A stretch of DNA of 64,000 nt, taken from contig CAPHDI010000002.1 in NCBI GenBank assembly GCA_948623715.1, positions 1 to 64,000 of the forward strand. The letters run 5' to 3'. Below, in pieces: positions 1-8,664 of this stretch (positions within the stretch are counted from its first letter, which is position 1; every line of letters starts with the position of its first letter). The DNA is from an uncultured Candidatus Saccharibacteria bacterium (GTDB taxonomy: Bacteria > Patescibacteriota > Saccharimonadia > Saccharimonadales > Saccharimonadaceae). Below the pieces are notes generated by a model that saw only the letters and a program-made list of their open reading frames with translations, did no database searches and had not been told where the DNA came from. Made by a program: the position numbers and the translations under genes.

Positions 1-491
1 ATGCTGTGAAATTTGTCAGCGAGAATGGTTTGATGAATGGCGTAGGCAATGGCTTGTTTGCGCCGGAAGCAAATCTCTCCCGTGGAATGCTAACACAAAT
101 TCTCTACAATAAGGAAGGGCAACCCGCCGCAACTGACAATAGCACTTTTACGGATGTAAATCCCGGAGCATGGTATTCTGTCGCTGTGAGCTGGGCTTCG
201 AAAAAAGGCATTGTTGGAGGGTATGGCAACGGCTTATTCGGACCGAATGATAATATTACCCGTGAGCAGCTGGCTGTGATGCTCTGGCGCTATGCCGGAA
301 AACCTGTCCCTCCTAATTTACTGCTCAATTTCATCGATGCTAATCTTGTCAGTGACTACGCCATGGACGCTATGCGTTGGGCCGTAGATAAAGGTATTAT
401 CAACGGGAAAGGCAACGGTATCCTCGATCCCAGAGGTTACGCCACCAGAGCCGAAGCAGCGCAGATGTTGAAAAACTACCTGACTCAATAA
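1..491 (+). CDS. SLH-domain surface protein, C-terminal fragment
   Basis: The reading frame is open to the left edge, so the true start is outside the window; the first possible start inside is a GTG at 6. About 160 residues are visible and hold three S-layer homology motifs, each with the pattern 'A..WA...G...G.GNG.F.P...(S/T)R' followed by a hydrophobic helix. SLH repeats bind pyruvylated secondary cell-wall polymers and hold proteins on the surface. The motifs resemble those of Clostridia rather than typical CPR proteins, which hints at transfer. A strong terminator follows directly. Confidence 0.8.
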   Translation, partial: AVKFVSENGLMNGVGNGLFAPEANLSRGMLTQILYNKEGQPAATDNSTFTDVNPGAWYSVAVSWASKKGIVGGYGNGLFGPNDNITREQLAVMLWRYAGKPVPPNLLLNFIDANLVSDYAMDAMRWAVDKGIINGKGNGILDPRGYATRAEAAQMLKNYLTQ

Positions 492-507
492 ACTTCTAAA
501 TTTATAA

Positions 508-549
508 GATGAGCGGTCAGCCGCAATGAAGCTGACCGCTCATCCTCCT
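508..549 (+). terminator. Rho-independent terminator after the SLH gene
   Basis: Perfect 14-bp inverted repeat (508-521 with 531-544) with a 9-nt loop, followed by CTCCTT. It starts 17 bp after the SLH stop codon. Confidence 0.75.
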
Positions 550-564
550 TAATATCATGCACTC

Positions 565-725
565 TTCCACTTCATGCAAATTCGTGATATAATAAAGACG
601 CTATAACTATCAATAAAACTGACTCAAGCCTCAAAGAGGTTGAAAATGCGGCCATATTTGCAATTTAGACTTCTTTGAGTTTGAGTTGATAGTTATAGCG
701 ACTATATAGAATATGGTCGTATTTT
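565..725 (+). promoter_or_regulatory. Promoter and interleaved-helix leader of the 806 gene
   Basis: The -10 TATAAT is at 588-593 with a weak -35 near 565, so RNA should begin near 600. Two inverted repeats interleave: arm A (599-613) pairs perfectly with A' (686-700), and arm B (643-658) pairs with B' (710-725) at 14 of 16 positions. B' runs into a T-rich stretch, so B:B' looks like a terminator, while A:A' would compete with it or form a pseudoknot. The order A-B-A'-B' suits an attenuator. The ligand or trigger is unknown. Confidence 0.45.
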
Positions 726-805
726 TGTTTAATAATAACCGTGGGAGCTACTGTGAGTAGAAAAAGAAATAAATCATCAATCATTAAAAGGTAAAGGAAT
801 ATATT

Positions 806-1282
806 GTGGCAACTTCAATCAGCAAATTAGAAAAGGGTATTTTAACAACTTACGTTGGTTTTATTATGTCTGGCTTAGGATCATCGCATTTTTTGTGGCA
901 ACGACATCTTGCAGTGATGTCTTTGCCTTATGTGGAATTTGTAAATGGCCCTAATATAACTACAGGTTTTTATGGCGCTTTATTCTTTGCAGCATTCGTC
1001 GTGTTATTTGCGGCGTCATTCATAGAAATACTGGTTGCAATAATGAGGGCTAAAAAGCTGGGTAAAGCCAGTCACACCTTCATTCTATTGATAGGAGTGG
1101 TATTGTCCGCTCTTTTGGCGATTATAATAGCGTACATCTTTGCCTGTTCGCAAACCACGGGGTTGCTCAAGGAATCTGATGCAACTATGGGTGTATTCAT
1201 GACCTCTATGTGCGTAGGGTCAATATTGTCCGTCATCTTATATCTTGTGAGCATAATTAGAGGGCACCAATATCAGCCTTAG
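806..1282 (+). CDS. Small four-helix membrane protein, function unknown
   Basis: 158 residues from a GTG start with an AAAGGA-type ribosome binding site about 8 nt upstream. Four hydrophobic segments are visible (roughly residues 12-30, 52-78, 88-112 and 128-150), with short charged loops. No family was recognised. The gene stands alone behind a roughly 200-nt leader (599-805) that can form alternative helices, so expression may be controlled by attenuation. The next gene is convergent on the other strand. Confidence 0.6.
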   Translation: MATSISKLEKGILTTYVGFIMSGLGSSHFLWQRHLAVMSLPYVEFVNGPNITTGFYGALFFAAFVVLFAASFIEILVAIMRAKKLGKASHTFILLIGVVLSALLAIIIAYIFACSQTTGLLKESDATMGVFMTSMCVGSILSVILYLVSIIRGHQYQP

Positions 1283-1301
1283 AATCTGGATGACATAGTT
1301 A

Positions 1302-1805
1302 TCAATAATCCCACCTACTCCGTATCTTGACATTATTTTTTTGCAGACATGCCCTAATTGCGCATGAGCTAACCCCGAAATGGTTTGCAATTTTCTCCAT
1401 TGTCATGCGTTTTTCTAAATACATAGAGACAACCACATCGAAAGGCAGTTTTTTCTGCGCTTTACACTTGCTGACGACTACTCCATGTTTTTTGAGGAGA
1501 GTACTAATGGTGTTTTTGCTACAGTTAAACTGTCTGGCAATTTCAGCAGTAGTTTTCTCGGCATGGTATGCATCAATAATTTCCTGTATATCATCTTCGC
1601 TAAAATCAATCCTACATGGCTGTTGTAGCTTTTTGACGGCAATTTCTCCGAATTCATCTATAGCTCGGTTTTCTTTATATAAAACGGACTCTTCTGACAT
1701 AATAGAGGTAGCGGGCAAATCTTTGAGCTGATGTTTATAGTGCAAAATCGCTTTGCATTTGTTTGAATCAAGTTCTGTTAGGCCCACCACGATATCGTTG
1801 TTCAA
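1302..1805 (-). CDS. Double helix-turn-helix DNA-binding protein
   Basis: 167 residues. The C-terminal half carries two recombinase-type HTH units: one near residues 79-110 ('TTAEIARQFNCSKNTISTLL') and one near 127-160 ('MTMEKIANHFGVSSCAIRA'). They resemble the Hin/resolvase C-terminal DNA-binding domain, but there is no serine-recombinase catalytic domain. It is probably a small regulator or a remnant of a resolvase-like protein. Its upstream region is an 80-bp dyad with two near-identical AT-rich half sites, so autoregulation is plausible. Confidence 0.6.
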   Translation of the reverse strand: MNNDIVVGLTELDSNKCKAILHYKHQLKDLPATSIMSEESVLYKENRAIDEFGEIAVKKLQQPCRIDFSEDDIQEIIDAYHAEKTTAEIARQFNCSKNTISTLLKKHGVVVSKCKAQKKLPFDVVVSMYLEKRMTMEKIANHFGVSSCAIRACLQKNNVKIRSRWDY

Positions 1806-1857
1806 ACCCTTCTGGGGTCTTTTTTATTACTCCGTTCCTCCGTCTCCAATAGCACAA

Positions 1858-1934
1858 AAAACTGCTGGCTTGTACCATATAATATACAGTGCAAGGTCAC
1901 GCGCACCATATATTATATGTAAACCAGCAGTTTT
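1858..1934. repeat. Dyad between surface gene and HTH gene
   Basis: Perfect 11-bp arms (1858-1868 and 1924-1934) enclose two AT-rich boxes, ACCATATAATATA (1874-1886) and ACCATATATTATA (1905-1917). The outer arms followed by a T-run on the minus strand can end the gene at 1942-3078. The inner minus-strand TATAAT can serve the HTH gene. The CCATATA boxes look like operator half sites. Confidence 0.4.
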
Positions 1935-1941
1935 AAGCCTT

Positions 1942-3078
1942 TTAGCGCTTACTGCGGCGAATCATCAAGAATGCCGCGAAAGCCGTCACCATTCCGAAAG
2001 CAATCAATCCCGTAATGATATAATCTGCCCGCGAAATGTTCAAATCCTTAAACAGGTTCAAACCTGTATCTGGCGTCTCTGGCGTCACCGGCTTTTCTGG
2101 CTCCGTCGGACGATCTGGGTTATTCGGATTATTTGGTCCATCTGGCACGTTCGGATCGGTTGGCTTATCTGGCCTCGGATTGCTTGGGTCCTTTACTTTA
2201 TAGGAGACTTCTTTGACTAAGCTCAGCCCCAGCATCTCGCTTTCATCTGTAATATTCTCCGTATCATACGCCATTAAGACCACCTGATACTTCCCCGACT
2301 TCGCACCACTTTCATACAAAGGCAAAGCGAATTTCAAAGAATTACCCTTTTTCTGAGTCAGATCGAGATGATAACGACCATCTGCATCCAGTAACTCCGC
2401 CGGGATCTGCACTTCATTGCCATTTTCATCATAAATCGCAATCACCGCACTTTTAACCTCATCGCTCAGAATCGCTTCCATACTCGGATCACCGTTCTGC
2501 ATATATTCACCGCCGAAGCCCATCAGAAACGCGCTACGATATATGAAAGCCACCTCGTCATCCGCTGTGCTTTCTGCACCTGCCGCCTGACTATTTATCG
2601 CTACCGCTCTCGTCAAGAAAGCCGTCCCCGCCGGGTCAAATTCACCCTCCGCTGCCGACAAGTCATATTCTAGCGTACAAGTCTGTGTTTCAATTCCTGC
2701 CTCCGGACATCCACTCGTATCGAACTCGTATTCTGCCGCTCTCGACCCCGCATTAGCTTCATACAGGGCTACACCGGTTACCGCATTCACGTCAACAGCA
2801 CCATTATTCTTCAGATACACGTTGATTTTGTCAGCATGAGAATAGGACACTGTCACATTAAACTTCTTTGAGAATACTGAATCAGTCCCAGAATAAGTGA
2901 AGCTATTAATCTCGATCGCGGGCTTCTCACCATCGACCCCTACGCTCACTCTGACCGTAGTTTCCCCCGTACTAACCGCCGCAGCCTCTGACGTCGGCAT
3001 CGCATACGCTGCGACCGTCATTGCCCCGACAAGTGCCAAGCCAGCTAGCCCTAAAAGATGCTTTTTTCTTTTTTGCAT
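1942..3078 (-). CDS. Secreted surface protein with sorting-like C-terminus
   Basis: 378 residues: basic N-terminus and hydrophobic signal segment (1-27), a beta-rich ectodomain, a proline/asparagine-rich linker (about 295-340) and a C-terminal TPETPDTG motif followed by a hydrophobic helix and the basic tail RRSKR. This is the layout of a cell-wall-sorted protein, although the motif departs from LPxTG. A class F-like sortase gene lies at 45.3 kb in this window. It sits downstream of two DUF916-like genes and is probably part of the same surface cluster. Confidence 0.65.
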   Translation of the reverse strand: MQKRKKHLLGLAGLALVGAMTVAAYAMPTSEAAAVSTGETTVRVSVGVDGEKPAIEINSFTYSGTDSVFSKKFNVTVSYSHADKINVYLKNNGAVDVNAVTGVALYEANAGSRAAEYEFDTSGCPEAGIETQTCTLEYDLSAAEGEFDPAGTAFLTRAVAINSQAAGAESTADDEVAFIYRSAFLMGFGGEYMQNGDPSMEAILSDEVKSAVIAIYDENGNEVQIPAELLDADGRYHLDLTQKKGNSLKFALPLYESGAKSGKYQVVLMAYDTENITDESEMLGLSLVKEVSYKVKDPSNPRPDKPTDPNVPDGPNNPNNPDRPTEPEKPVTPETPDTGLNLFKDLNISRADYIITGLIAFGMVTAFAAFLMIRRSKR

Positions 3079-3194
3079 ACTCTACACTCTTTCTTTTGAT
3101 TTTTTATTTTGAACTCGCCCAGGCTTATGTCGTCTCGCAGAATATAACACTCGCAATGTTACATTACGACCAGCCGTAAACTTATCTATCGCGA

Positions 3195-4199
3195 TTAGAC
3201 AAGTTTACGAGCCTTACGCTCTTTGCGCTTTCTACTTATGATTATAATCCAGATAATTATCACTGTCAATAGCAAAACCATCACAATCATCACAATTATT
3301 GGCATTATAATCACTATTGCCGAATGCGTCTCCTCCTGATCTGCCGCTACGACTTTCCATTCTACTTGGAAAATCCCTAAGAATGGTGGATCCTCCCATT
3401 CGAAATCAATATGATAGGTCGTCCCCGGATACGCCGCTACGAAGTCTTCCGTACCGTTCGAATACAACTCTTTCCCGAAAATCGTCTTCGCCGTATAGTA
3501 ATAGCGAGCTGCGAAGTCCACATTTCCCGTATTCTTCACCGTCGCCTTTGCCGTCAATGGCCCACCGAAGGTAAACTTCATGAAATCATAATCCGAAATT
3601 TCTGCCGTTTCGACAATATCTTCTGTCGACCGCCCTGTCAGTACTGCACCAATCTGTCCGACCGTCTCAATCCCATTCGATTCGCCATCATTGATAATCT
3701 GCGCCCAGATTACCGCATATTGCGATCCGCCTGGCATATCCTCCGGCGTCGTAATCCGATACTGAACCGTCTTACCTTCATTCGGCTCTGCACTAAAGAT
3801 CGCTTCATCGACGAATTCGCCTTCTTCATTCTGAATTTTAATCCACTTTGACAGCTGCGTATAGCTCGTCGAACTTTCCTCAGTAAAGCTCAGCTCATTC
3901 TCTTCGCCGCTCACCACATATGGCGACACATATACTCGAAAACGAATCGGACCAGTACCAATATTTGTCACTGTAATCGAGCAGCCATCATCCCCTCGTG
4001 GACAATGCTCCGCATGCCCTTCTAGCACTTCGCCCTTCGAGAAAGTCAGCCGTGCCCCGCTCGGCGTCACCTGCAGCGCATTCCGCGATCCGCCTTCTGC
4101 TTCCTCTGCGTAAACTTGCCCTGCCGTAGTCGCCACAGGAGCGACGAGTGACGCTACCGCCACTCCCGCCGCCAAGATTCCTGCAATTAGTTTTTTCAT
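3195..4199 (-). CDS. DUF916/WxL-interacting-like membrane-anchored protein
   Basis: 334 residues: signal peptide (about 1-31), two beta-sandwich domains with the pattern seen in WxL-interacting proteins ('ITVTNIGTGPIRFRVYVSPY', later 'ATVKNTGNVDFAARYYY'), then a long C-terminal transmembrane helix (about 293-320) and a basic tail. It is a paralogue of the gene just upstream, from which it is separated by only 9 bp, so the two are co-transcribed. In Firmicutes such proteins hold surface complexes on the envelope; the same role here is inferred. Confidence 0.65.
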   Translation of the reverse strand: MKKLIAGILAAGVAVASLVAPVATTAGQVYAEEAEGGSRNALQVTPSGARLTFSKGEVLEGHAEHCPRGDDGCSITVTNIGTGPIRFRVYVSPYVVSGEENELSFTEESSTSYTQLSKWIKIQNEEGEFVDEAIFSAEPNEGKTVQYRITTPEDMPGGSQYAVIWAQIINDGESNGIETVGQIGAVLTGRSTEDIVETAEISDYDFMKFTFGGPLTAKATVKNTGNVDFAARYYYTAKTIFGKELYSNGTEDFVAAYPGTTYHIDFEWEDPPFLGIFQVEWKVVAADQEETHSAIVIIMPIIVMIVMVLLLTVIIIWIIIISRKRKERKARKLV

Positions 4200-4209
4200 T
4201 TTAGATTAT

Positions 4210-5136
4210 TTAATCCTTTCTCCCACGCACCCGAGTTACGATCCAGAAAATAACCAAGAAGATAATCGCAAGGACGATCAATAGGAACCAAATCGGACAG
4301 ATAAACAACACCTTCTCCGTCACACTCGTTTGGTCCAGAAACTTTACCGTCTGTTTCACCTTAAACAGACCAAGTTGTGGAGCCCCCTCCCAAGTTATCG
4401 TATTTAGGCGTCGAGTTTCCGGCAGAATCGTTCGTTTCTCTGGATTTTCCTCATTCGTATATACCTCCTCCCCGCCAAAGAATGGGTACACCTGCAAGAT
4501 ATAGGTCGCATCCGCATGTACGTTACCAGTATTTTCTACTACTGAAGTTACCGAAATCGGTGGCGCAAACATAAAGGATGGGACCTTGTTCTCCACAACC
4601 GAACCTTCCTTCCGTGTCTGACCAGCTACACTTGAATAAACAATCAATCCAAGCTGTTTTTCCGCCATCACGATGTTACCATCGCCATCCGAGTTCTCTT
4701 TCATCTTCACAAGAATCGCTGCATACTGACCACCTAAAGGCACATCATCCGGCACGTCTACCGTTACGGTGATCTCATCTTCCGTACTCGGCTCTAGCTC
4801 GCCTTCATCCTGAGAAAACTTAATCCAGTTCGCAATATCCGTATAGTTACTGCTACTGTCGAAATCCTGCCGGTAGTCATCCCCCTCTACGCTATAAGGC
4901 GCCGCCGTAATCGTATAGCCTATCTTCTCTGTACCAGTATTTTGCACTTTGAAGGTCTTTGTCGTCGTCTCGCCCGGCTTCAAATCTTCAAGATCTAGTC
5001 GTGTCGGCGAAATCTGAATCCGCTGTTTCGGCACTTCTTCATCTGCACTAACCTGTGGCACTACGCCCATCACTGCCGTCGCAAGCATTACTACTGCCGC
5101 CGCCAGCATCGTCCTCATTCGTCCTAAGACTTTCAC
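4210..5136 (-). CDS. DUF916/WxL-interacting-like membrane-anchored protein
   Basis: 308 residues from a GTG start that follows an AAAGGAGG ribosome binding site. Signal peptide (1-31), an N-terminal domain opening with 'QISPTRLDLEDLKPGETTTK' (typical DUF916), a second Ig-like domain with 'SVVENTGNVHADATY', and a C-terminal transmembrane helix (about 278-300) ending in RGRKD. First gene of a minus-strand operon with its paralogue. The promoter is clear: TTGCAA, 16-bp spacer, TATAAT. Confidence 0.65.
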   Translation of the reverse strand: MKVLGRMRTMLAAAVVMLATAVMGVVPQVSADEEVPKQRIQISPTRLDLEDLKPGETTTKTFKVQNTGTEKIGYTITAAPYSVEGDDYRQDFDSSSNYTDIANWIKFSQDEGELEPSTEDEITVTVDVPDDVPLGGQYAAILVKMKENSDGDGNIVMAEKQLGLIVYSSVAGQTRKEGSVVENKVPSFMFAPPISVTSVVENTGNVHADATYILQVYPFFGGEEVYTNEENPEKRTILPETRRLNTITWEGAPQLGLFKVKQTVKFLDQTSVTEKVLFICPIWFLLIVLAIIFLVIFWIVTRVRGRKD

Positions 5137-5161
5137 TATACCTCCTTTATTTTATTCTCCC

Positions 5162-5189
5162 ATTATAGCAAAAATCTCTCGCATTGCAA
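5162..5189 (-). promoter_or_regulatory. Promoter of the DUF916-like operon
   Basis: On the minus strand TTGCAA (5189-5184), a 16-bp spacer and TATAAT (5167-5162), about 25 bp before the GTG start at 5136. Confidence 0.65.
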
Positions 5190-5254
5190 GTTTTTCACTA
5201 CCCCATCTAAATCATCAGCCCTCAGCACTACAGCATATTTCACCGGATCGCAAA

Positions 5255-5282
5255 AATGTCGCCCCGTTTCCGGAGCGACATT
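5255..5282 (-). terminator. Terminator of the small secreted protein gene
   Basis: Inverted repeat ATGTCGC...GCGACAT followed on the minus strand by TTTTT, 19 bp after the stop codon. Confidence 0.75.
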
Positions 5283-5300
5283 CTCTAAACTAGAGCTAAA

Positions 5301-5843
5301 TTACTCAGTCGTAGCAGTGAAGATGACACCACCCTTGTAGGTACCGTCTTTCTGGCCAGCAGCAGCAGAAACACCAAAAGTAACAGTGGTCTTAGAAGTA
5401 CCAGCAGCAGTACCTTCGTAGATAGACTTGTTAGTAGTAGTGATATTGGTCCAAGCACCAGTTTCACCAACCTTGTAGCCCCAAGCAGAAGTACCCTGCT
5501 TTGGCGCACCGGTTACAATCGTAGCAGCGTTCTCGCCAGTAATAGCAGAACCAGTTTCATCAACACTTACGAGCGCAGTATTGCTATCGCTATCCTTGAT
5601 ATTAAGGTTGTAAGAAGTAGCAGTCGTAGAAACCGTTACATCGAGATCCTGAGTAGCAACTGCACCACCAGCGATGATCTGACCGAAGTCAACAGCGTCA
5701 GCAGAAGTAGAGATAGCCATCGAGCTATTAATCTGAGCAGTTACAGGAACCGTAGCGTCAGCATAAGTGCTAAGTGGCAAAGCAGCAACACCGAGACCAG
5801 CGACTACGCCAAGAGCTGCAATAGCTTTTGTGATATTTGACAT
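5301..5843 (-). CDS. Small secreted beta-sandwich protein (stalk-module type)
   Basis: 180 residues from the ATG at 5843, chosen because GAAAGGA lies just upstream; the frame is open further upstream but lacks such a site. Signal peptide (1-25), then one beta-rich domain with no anchor, ending GQKDGTYKGGVIFTATTE. Its second half, with 'WGY' and a terminal 'K..GxY...V.(F/L).AT' strand, recurs in the DGR display protein (17435-19132) and its paralogue (61153-62547), so it looks like a free form of their stalk. A very strong promoter precedes it, so the protein is probably abundant. Confidence 0.65.
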   Translation of the reverse strand: MSNITKAIAALGVVAGLGVAALPLSTYADATVPVTAQINSSMAISTSADAVDFGQIIAGGAVATQDLDVTVSTTATSYNLNIKDSDSNTALVSVDETGSAITGENAATIVTGAPKQGTSAWGYKVGETGAWTNITTTNKSIYEGTAAGTSKTTVTFGVSAAAGQKDGTYKGGVIFTATTE

Positions 5844-5906
5844 AACATTTTCCTTTCTATGTTTGTCTTGTTTTAATATTTTTATTTGTGACCTTTTATG
5901 TTCCTT

Positions 5907-5934
5907 ATTATACATGACCATTTTCGAATGTCAA
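5907..5934 (-). promoter_or_regulatory. Strong promoter of the small secreted protein
   Basis: Minus strand: consensus TTGACA (5934-5929), 16-bp spacer, consensus TATAAT (5912-5907). Predicted leader about 57 nt. Confidence 0.8.
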
Positions 5935-5980
5935 CAACTTTTTTCAACATTTTTTAATAATATCACACCCCTAATATGCA

Positions 5981-6009
5981 AAAAGTGTTGTAAATTTTAC
6001 AACACTTTT
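5981..6009 (-). terminator. pgk terminator
   Basis: Inverted repeat AAAAGTGTTGTA...TACAACACTTTT 31 bp after the pgk stop, ending in T's on the minus strand. Its core equals the TGTTGTA-N5-TACAACA dyad also found at 56.6 kb, but the extended arms and T-tail favour a terminator here. Confidence 0.6.
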
Positions 6010-6039
6010 CATCGTAAGTTTTATTAAAGTAGTAGGCTA

Positions 6040-7122
6040 CTAATCACGAAGACTCTCAATCCCCGGCATCTCCTCCCCGGACAGTAGCGACAACGCCGCC
6101 CCTCCCCCCGTGCTAATCAAAGAATAATTTAGCTCCGGACTATTCGCCTGCATGTTCTCGACGAAGCCCGATGTATCTCCCCCGCAGATTATCGACACTA
6201 CGTCATCCTTCTCGCCTAGCGTTTTCGCCAAAATCACCGACGACGTCGCATAAGCTGGATCTTCGACTTTTCCGAGCACGCCATTCCATACTACCGTCTT
6301 CGCTCCACTCACCATATCTGCAATTTTACAAGTCGAGATCGGTCCCACATCCAGTTTCTCCCCCGCCGCATTCTCGTCAAAATCTTCCGCGACATACACC
6401 TGCTCCGCATCCGTCGTATATCCATCCGCTGCAATCTTTCCGCCGATGATAATCCGATCCGCCACCGGCAGAAACTTATCAATCAACGGCTGTTTATCCG
6501 CCACCTTCGCCCCACCAATAATCACTACTAACGGGTGTTCCGGATCTTCTAGTGACTTTTTCAACAAATTCACTTCTTTCTCTACTAACAATCCCGCCAC
6601 CGCCGGAATCAACTTCGCAATCGCCGAAGTCGACGCATGCGCCCGGTGCGTCACCGCGAAGCCGTCCTGCACAAACAGTGTCGCTCCTGTACTTCGCACG
6701 ATATCTTCTGCAAATTCCTCGTCGTTTTTCTTCTCTCCCGGCTCAAACCGTAAGTTTTCCAGCACCAAGATACTCCCCTCCGGCATCGCCTCGACTGCCT
6801 GCTCGACTTCCTCGCCTCGACATTCCCCGACAAATCCCACCGTCACTCCCGGCAATAACTTCTTCAGATGCTCAGCGACAATTTTTAGCGACAGCTCTTC
6901 GTCCTTCCCCTCCGGTCGCCCGAGGTGTGAGATGATAATAATCTTTTTCGCCCCGTTTTCCAATAAATATTTCAACGTCGGCAAGCTCTCCTTCATCCGA
7001 AAATCACTCAAGACCTTCATCCCGCCGTCCTCGCGCTTCGCGAGCGGCACATTATAATCCGCCCGTACCAGCACGACCTGATCCTTCACGTCTACGTCTT
7101 TTATTGTCTTTTTCTCAAACAT
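6040..7122 (-). CDS. pgk: Phosphoglycerate kinase
   Basis: 360 residues, somewhat shorter than the usual 390 or so. It converts 1,3-bisphosphoglycerate and ADP to 3-phosphoglycerate and ATP in the cytosol. Family marks: N-terminal 'VLVRADYNVPL', 'IIISHLGRP' near residue 65, 'LENLRF', 'VIIGGAKVADK' in the middle and the C-terminal nucleotide site 'GGDTSGFVENM'. It lies just downstream of pyk on the same strand (39 bp gap), so both ATP-forming glycolytic steps are probably co-transcribed. Confidence 0.95.
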   Translation of the reverse strand: MFEKKTIKDVDVKDQVVLVRADYNVPLAKREDGGMKVLSDFRMKESLPTLKYLLENGAKKIIIISHLGRPEGKDEELSLKIVAEHLKKLLPGVTVGFVGECRGEEVEQAVEAMPEGSILVLENLRFEPGEKKNDEEFAEDIVRSTGATLFVQDGFAVTHRAHASTSAIAKLIPAVAGLLVEKEVNLLKKSLEDPEHPLVVIIGGAKVADKQPLIDKFLPVADRIIIGGKIAADGYTTDAEQVYVAEDFDENAAGEKLDVGPISTCKIADMVSGAKTVVWNGVLGKVEDPAYATSSVILAKTLGEKDDVVSIICGGDTSGFVENMQANSPELNYSLISTGGGAALSLLSGEEMPGIESLRD

Positions 7123-7161
7123 CTCGCTCCTTCATATTACGCTAGCTATCACAAAAGCTCC

Positions 7162-8592
7162 CTATATTTGGCGTACTTTTATGGTATCCGTCCCGCAGAA
7201 ATCTCGATTTCCCGACACGATCACTGCTACGAGGTCTTTCTTGCCTTTTGGTACCTGTAGATAGCCAGACGCTTTCAATTCCTTTGCCAGCTCGATCCCT
7301 ACATTCACCGAATATGGCCGCACGAATGCCGACGTCGCATATGCTAATGCCAGCTGATTCGCTACTCGCGTATCGCCCGTCACTGCCACGATCGGCAGAT
7401 TTGGTCGCTGCGCTGCCATTGCCAGCCCAGTCGCCCCGCTTGCCGTCTGACAGACGATCACATCCGCCCCAATATTCTCTGCCAATCTCGCCGCCGCATT
7501 CGAAATCGCATCATATTTCCGATTATTGCTCTTCGGATCATTCGCGACCGGCGCCACTGTCGAATTATTCTGCGTATAGAGTATGACTTTTTTCAGCGCT
7601 TTCACAGTCTCTAGCGGATATTTACCGTTCGCTGTCTCGTCCGATAGCATCACTACGTCCACCCCCTGAATCACCGCATTCGCCACATCACTTACTTCCG
7701 CTCGCGTCGGTTCTGGATTATCAACCATCGACCCCATCGTCTGCGTCGCCACGATGCAGAGCTTCCCGTGCTCACGGCAGAATGTTACTAACTTCCGTTG
7801 CACGATTGGCACGATCTCCGCCCCCGCTTCTACCGCCATATCTCCACGCGCGACCATGATTACATCAGACGCCTTCACGATTTCTTCCAGCGTCTTATCG
7901 CTCTCCACCGCCTTCTTCGTTTCGATCTTCGCGATAATCTTTGCATTCGAATCATGCTCCCGCAAAATCTGCCGCAACTTATGAATATCATCTGCACATT
8001 GAATAAACGACAGCGCCACATAGTCAAAATCTCTTGTCGCTCCCCATTCGATATCCGCCATATCCTTCGGCGTCAAGATATCTCCACCAAAGTCCGTCTC
8101 TGGCAAGTTCAACCCCTTATTATTCATCACGAACCCGTCGTTTTCTGCCACGACTTTGATCGCCGTCTCCGAGACAATCTCTGTCACGTGCGTCCGAATT
8201 TTCCCATCGAAAATATAAATCGGCTCTCCGACTTTTACCTTCGGCGCTAAGTTATATTGCAATGGCAAAATTCCGTTTTTCTTCTGCTCCTTGATCGCCG
8301 AATCGAGAATCAGCTCATCTCCCTCTTTCACATCATAATGATTATCTTTCACAATTCCCAGACGGATTTTCGGCCCCTGAAGATCCTGAATCATCGCTAC
8401 TGAGCGTCCTTTTTTCTGCGCCGCTTTGCGCACCCATTCGATCTGCTTATCACGCGTCTCATTATCACCGTGCGAGAAATTCAGCCGGCATCCATTCACC
8501 CCAGCCATAATTAGTTCTTCTACTTTTTGCTCCGTTGACACCGCTGGGCCAATCGTCGCCAAGATTTTTGTACGTTTAAATATTTTACTCAT
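7162..8592 (-). CDS. pyk: Pyruvate kinase
   Basis: 476 residues from ATG 8592. The frame extends 20 codons further upstream, but the -10 box TAGAAT at 8608-8603 lies inside that stretch and the protein proper starts with 'MSKIFKRTKILATIGPA', so the mRNA is probably leaderless. It converts phosphoenolpyruvate and ADP to pyruvate and ATP. Visible marks: 'GCRLNFSHG', 'DLQGPKIRLG', the active-site strand 'IIAKIETKKAV' and 'VMVARGDMAVE', 'CIVATQTM' and a C-terminal alpha/beta domain. A divergent gene starts 72 bp away. Confidence 0.95.
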   Translation of the reverse strand: MSKIFKRTKILATIGPAVSTEQKVEELIMAGVNGCRLNFSHGDNETRDKQIEWVRKAAQKKGRSVAMIQDLQGPKIRLGIVKDNHYDVKEGDELILDSAIKEQKKNGILPLQYNLAPKVKVGEPIYIFDGKIRTHVTEIVSETAIKVVAENDGFVMNNKGLNLPETDFGGDILTPKDMADIEWGATRDFDYVALSFIQCADDIHKLRQILREHDSNAKIIAKIETKKAVESDKTLEEIVKASDVIMVARGDMAVEAGAEIVPIVQRKLVTFCREHGKLCIVATQTMGSMVDNPEPTRAEVSDVANAVIQGVDVVMLSDETANGKYPLETVKALKKVILYTQNNSTVAPVANDPKSNNRKYDAISNAAARLAENIGADVIVCQTASGATGLAMAAQRPNLPIVAVTGDTRVANQLALAYATSAFVRPYSVNVGIELAKELKASGYLQVPKGKKDLVAVIVSGNRDFCGTDTIKVRQI

Positions 8593-8602
8593 ATCACTAT
8601 AT

Positions 8603-8658
8603 ATTCTAGCACATCCCGCTATATCTGTCTTGAATTTTCTTATCATTAGCATTATAAT
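8603..8658. promoter_or_regulatory. Divergent leaderless promoters (pyk / 8665 gene)
   Basis: Minus-strand TAGAAT (8608-8603) lies 10 nt from the pyk ATG. Plus-strand TATAAT (8653-8658) lies 6 nt from ATG 8665. Both imply transcripts with essentially no 5' untranslated region. Confidence 0.6.
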
Positions 8659-8664
8659 ATGCTT

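Noticed and set aside
5986..6004. Third copy of the TGTTGTA-N5-TACAACA operator
   Set aside because: The arms extend further (AAAAG...CTTTT) and it sits right after pgk with T's following, so a terminator explains it better.
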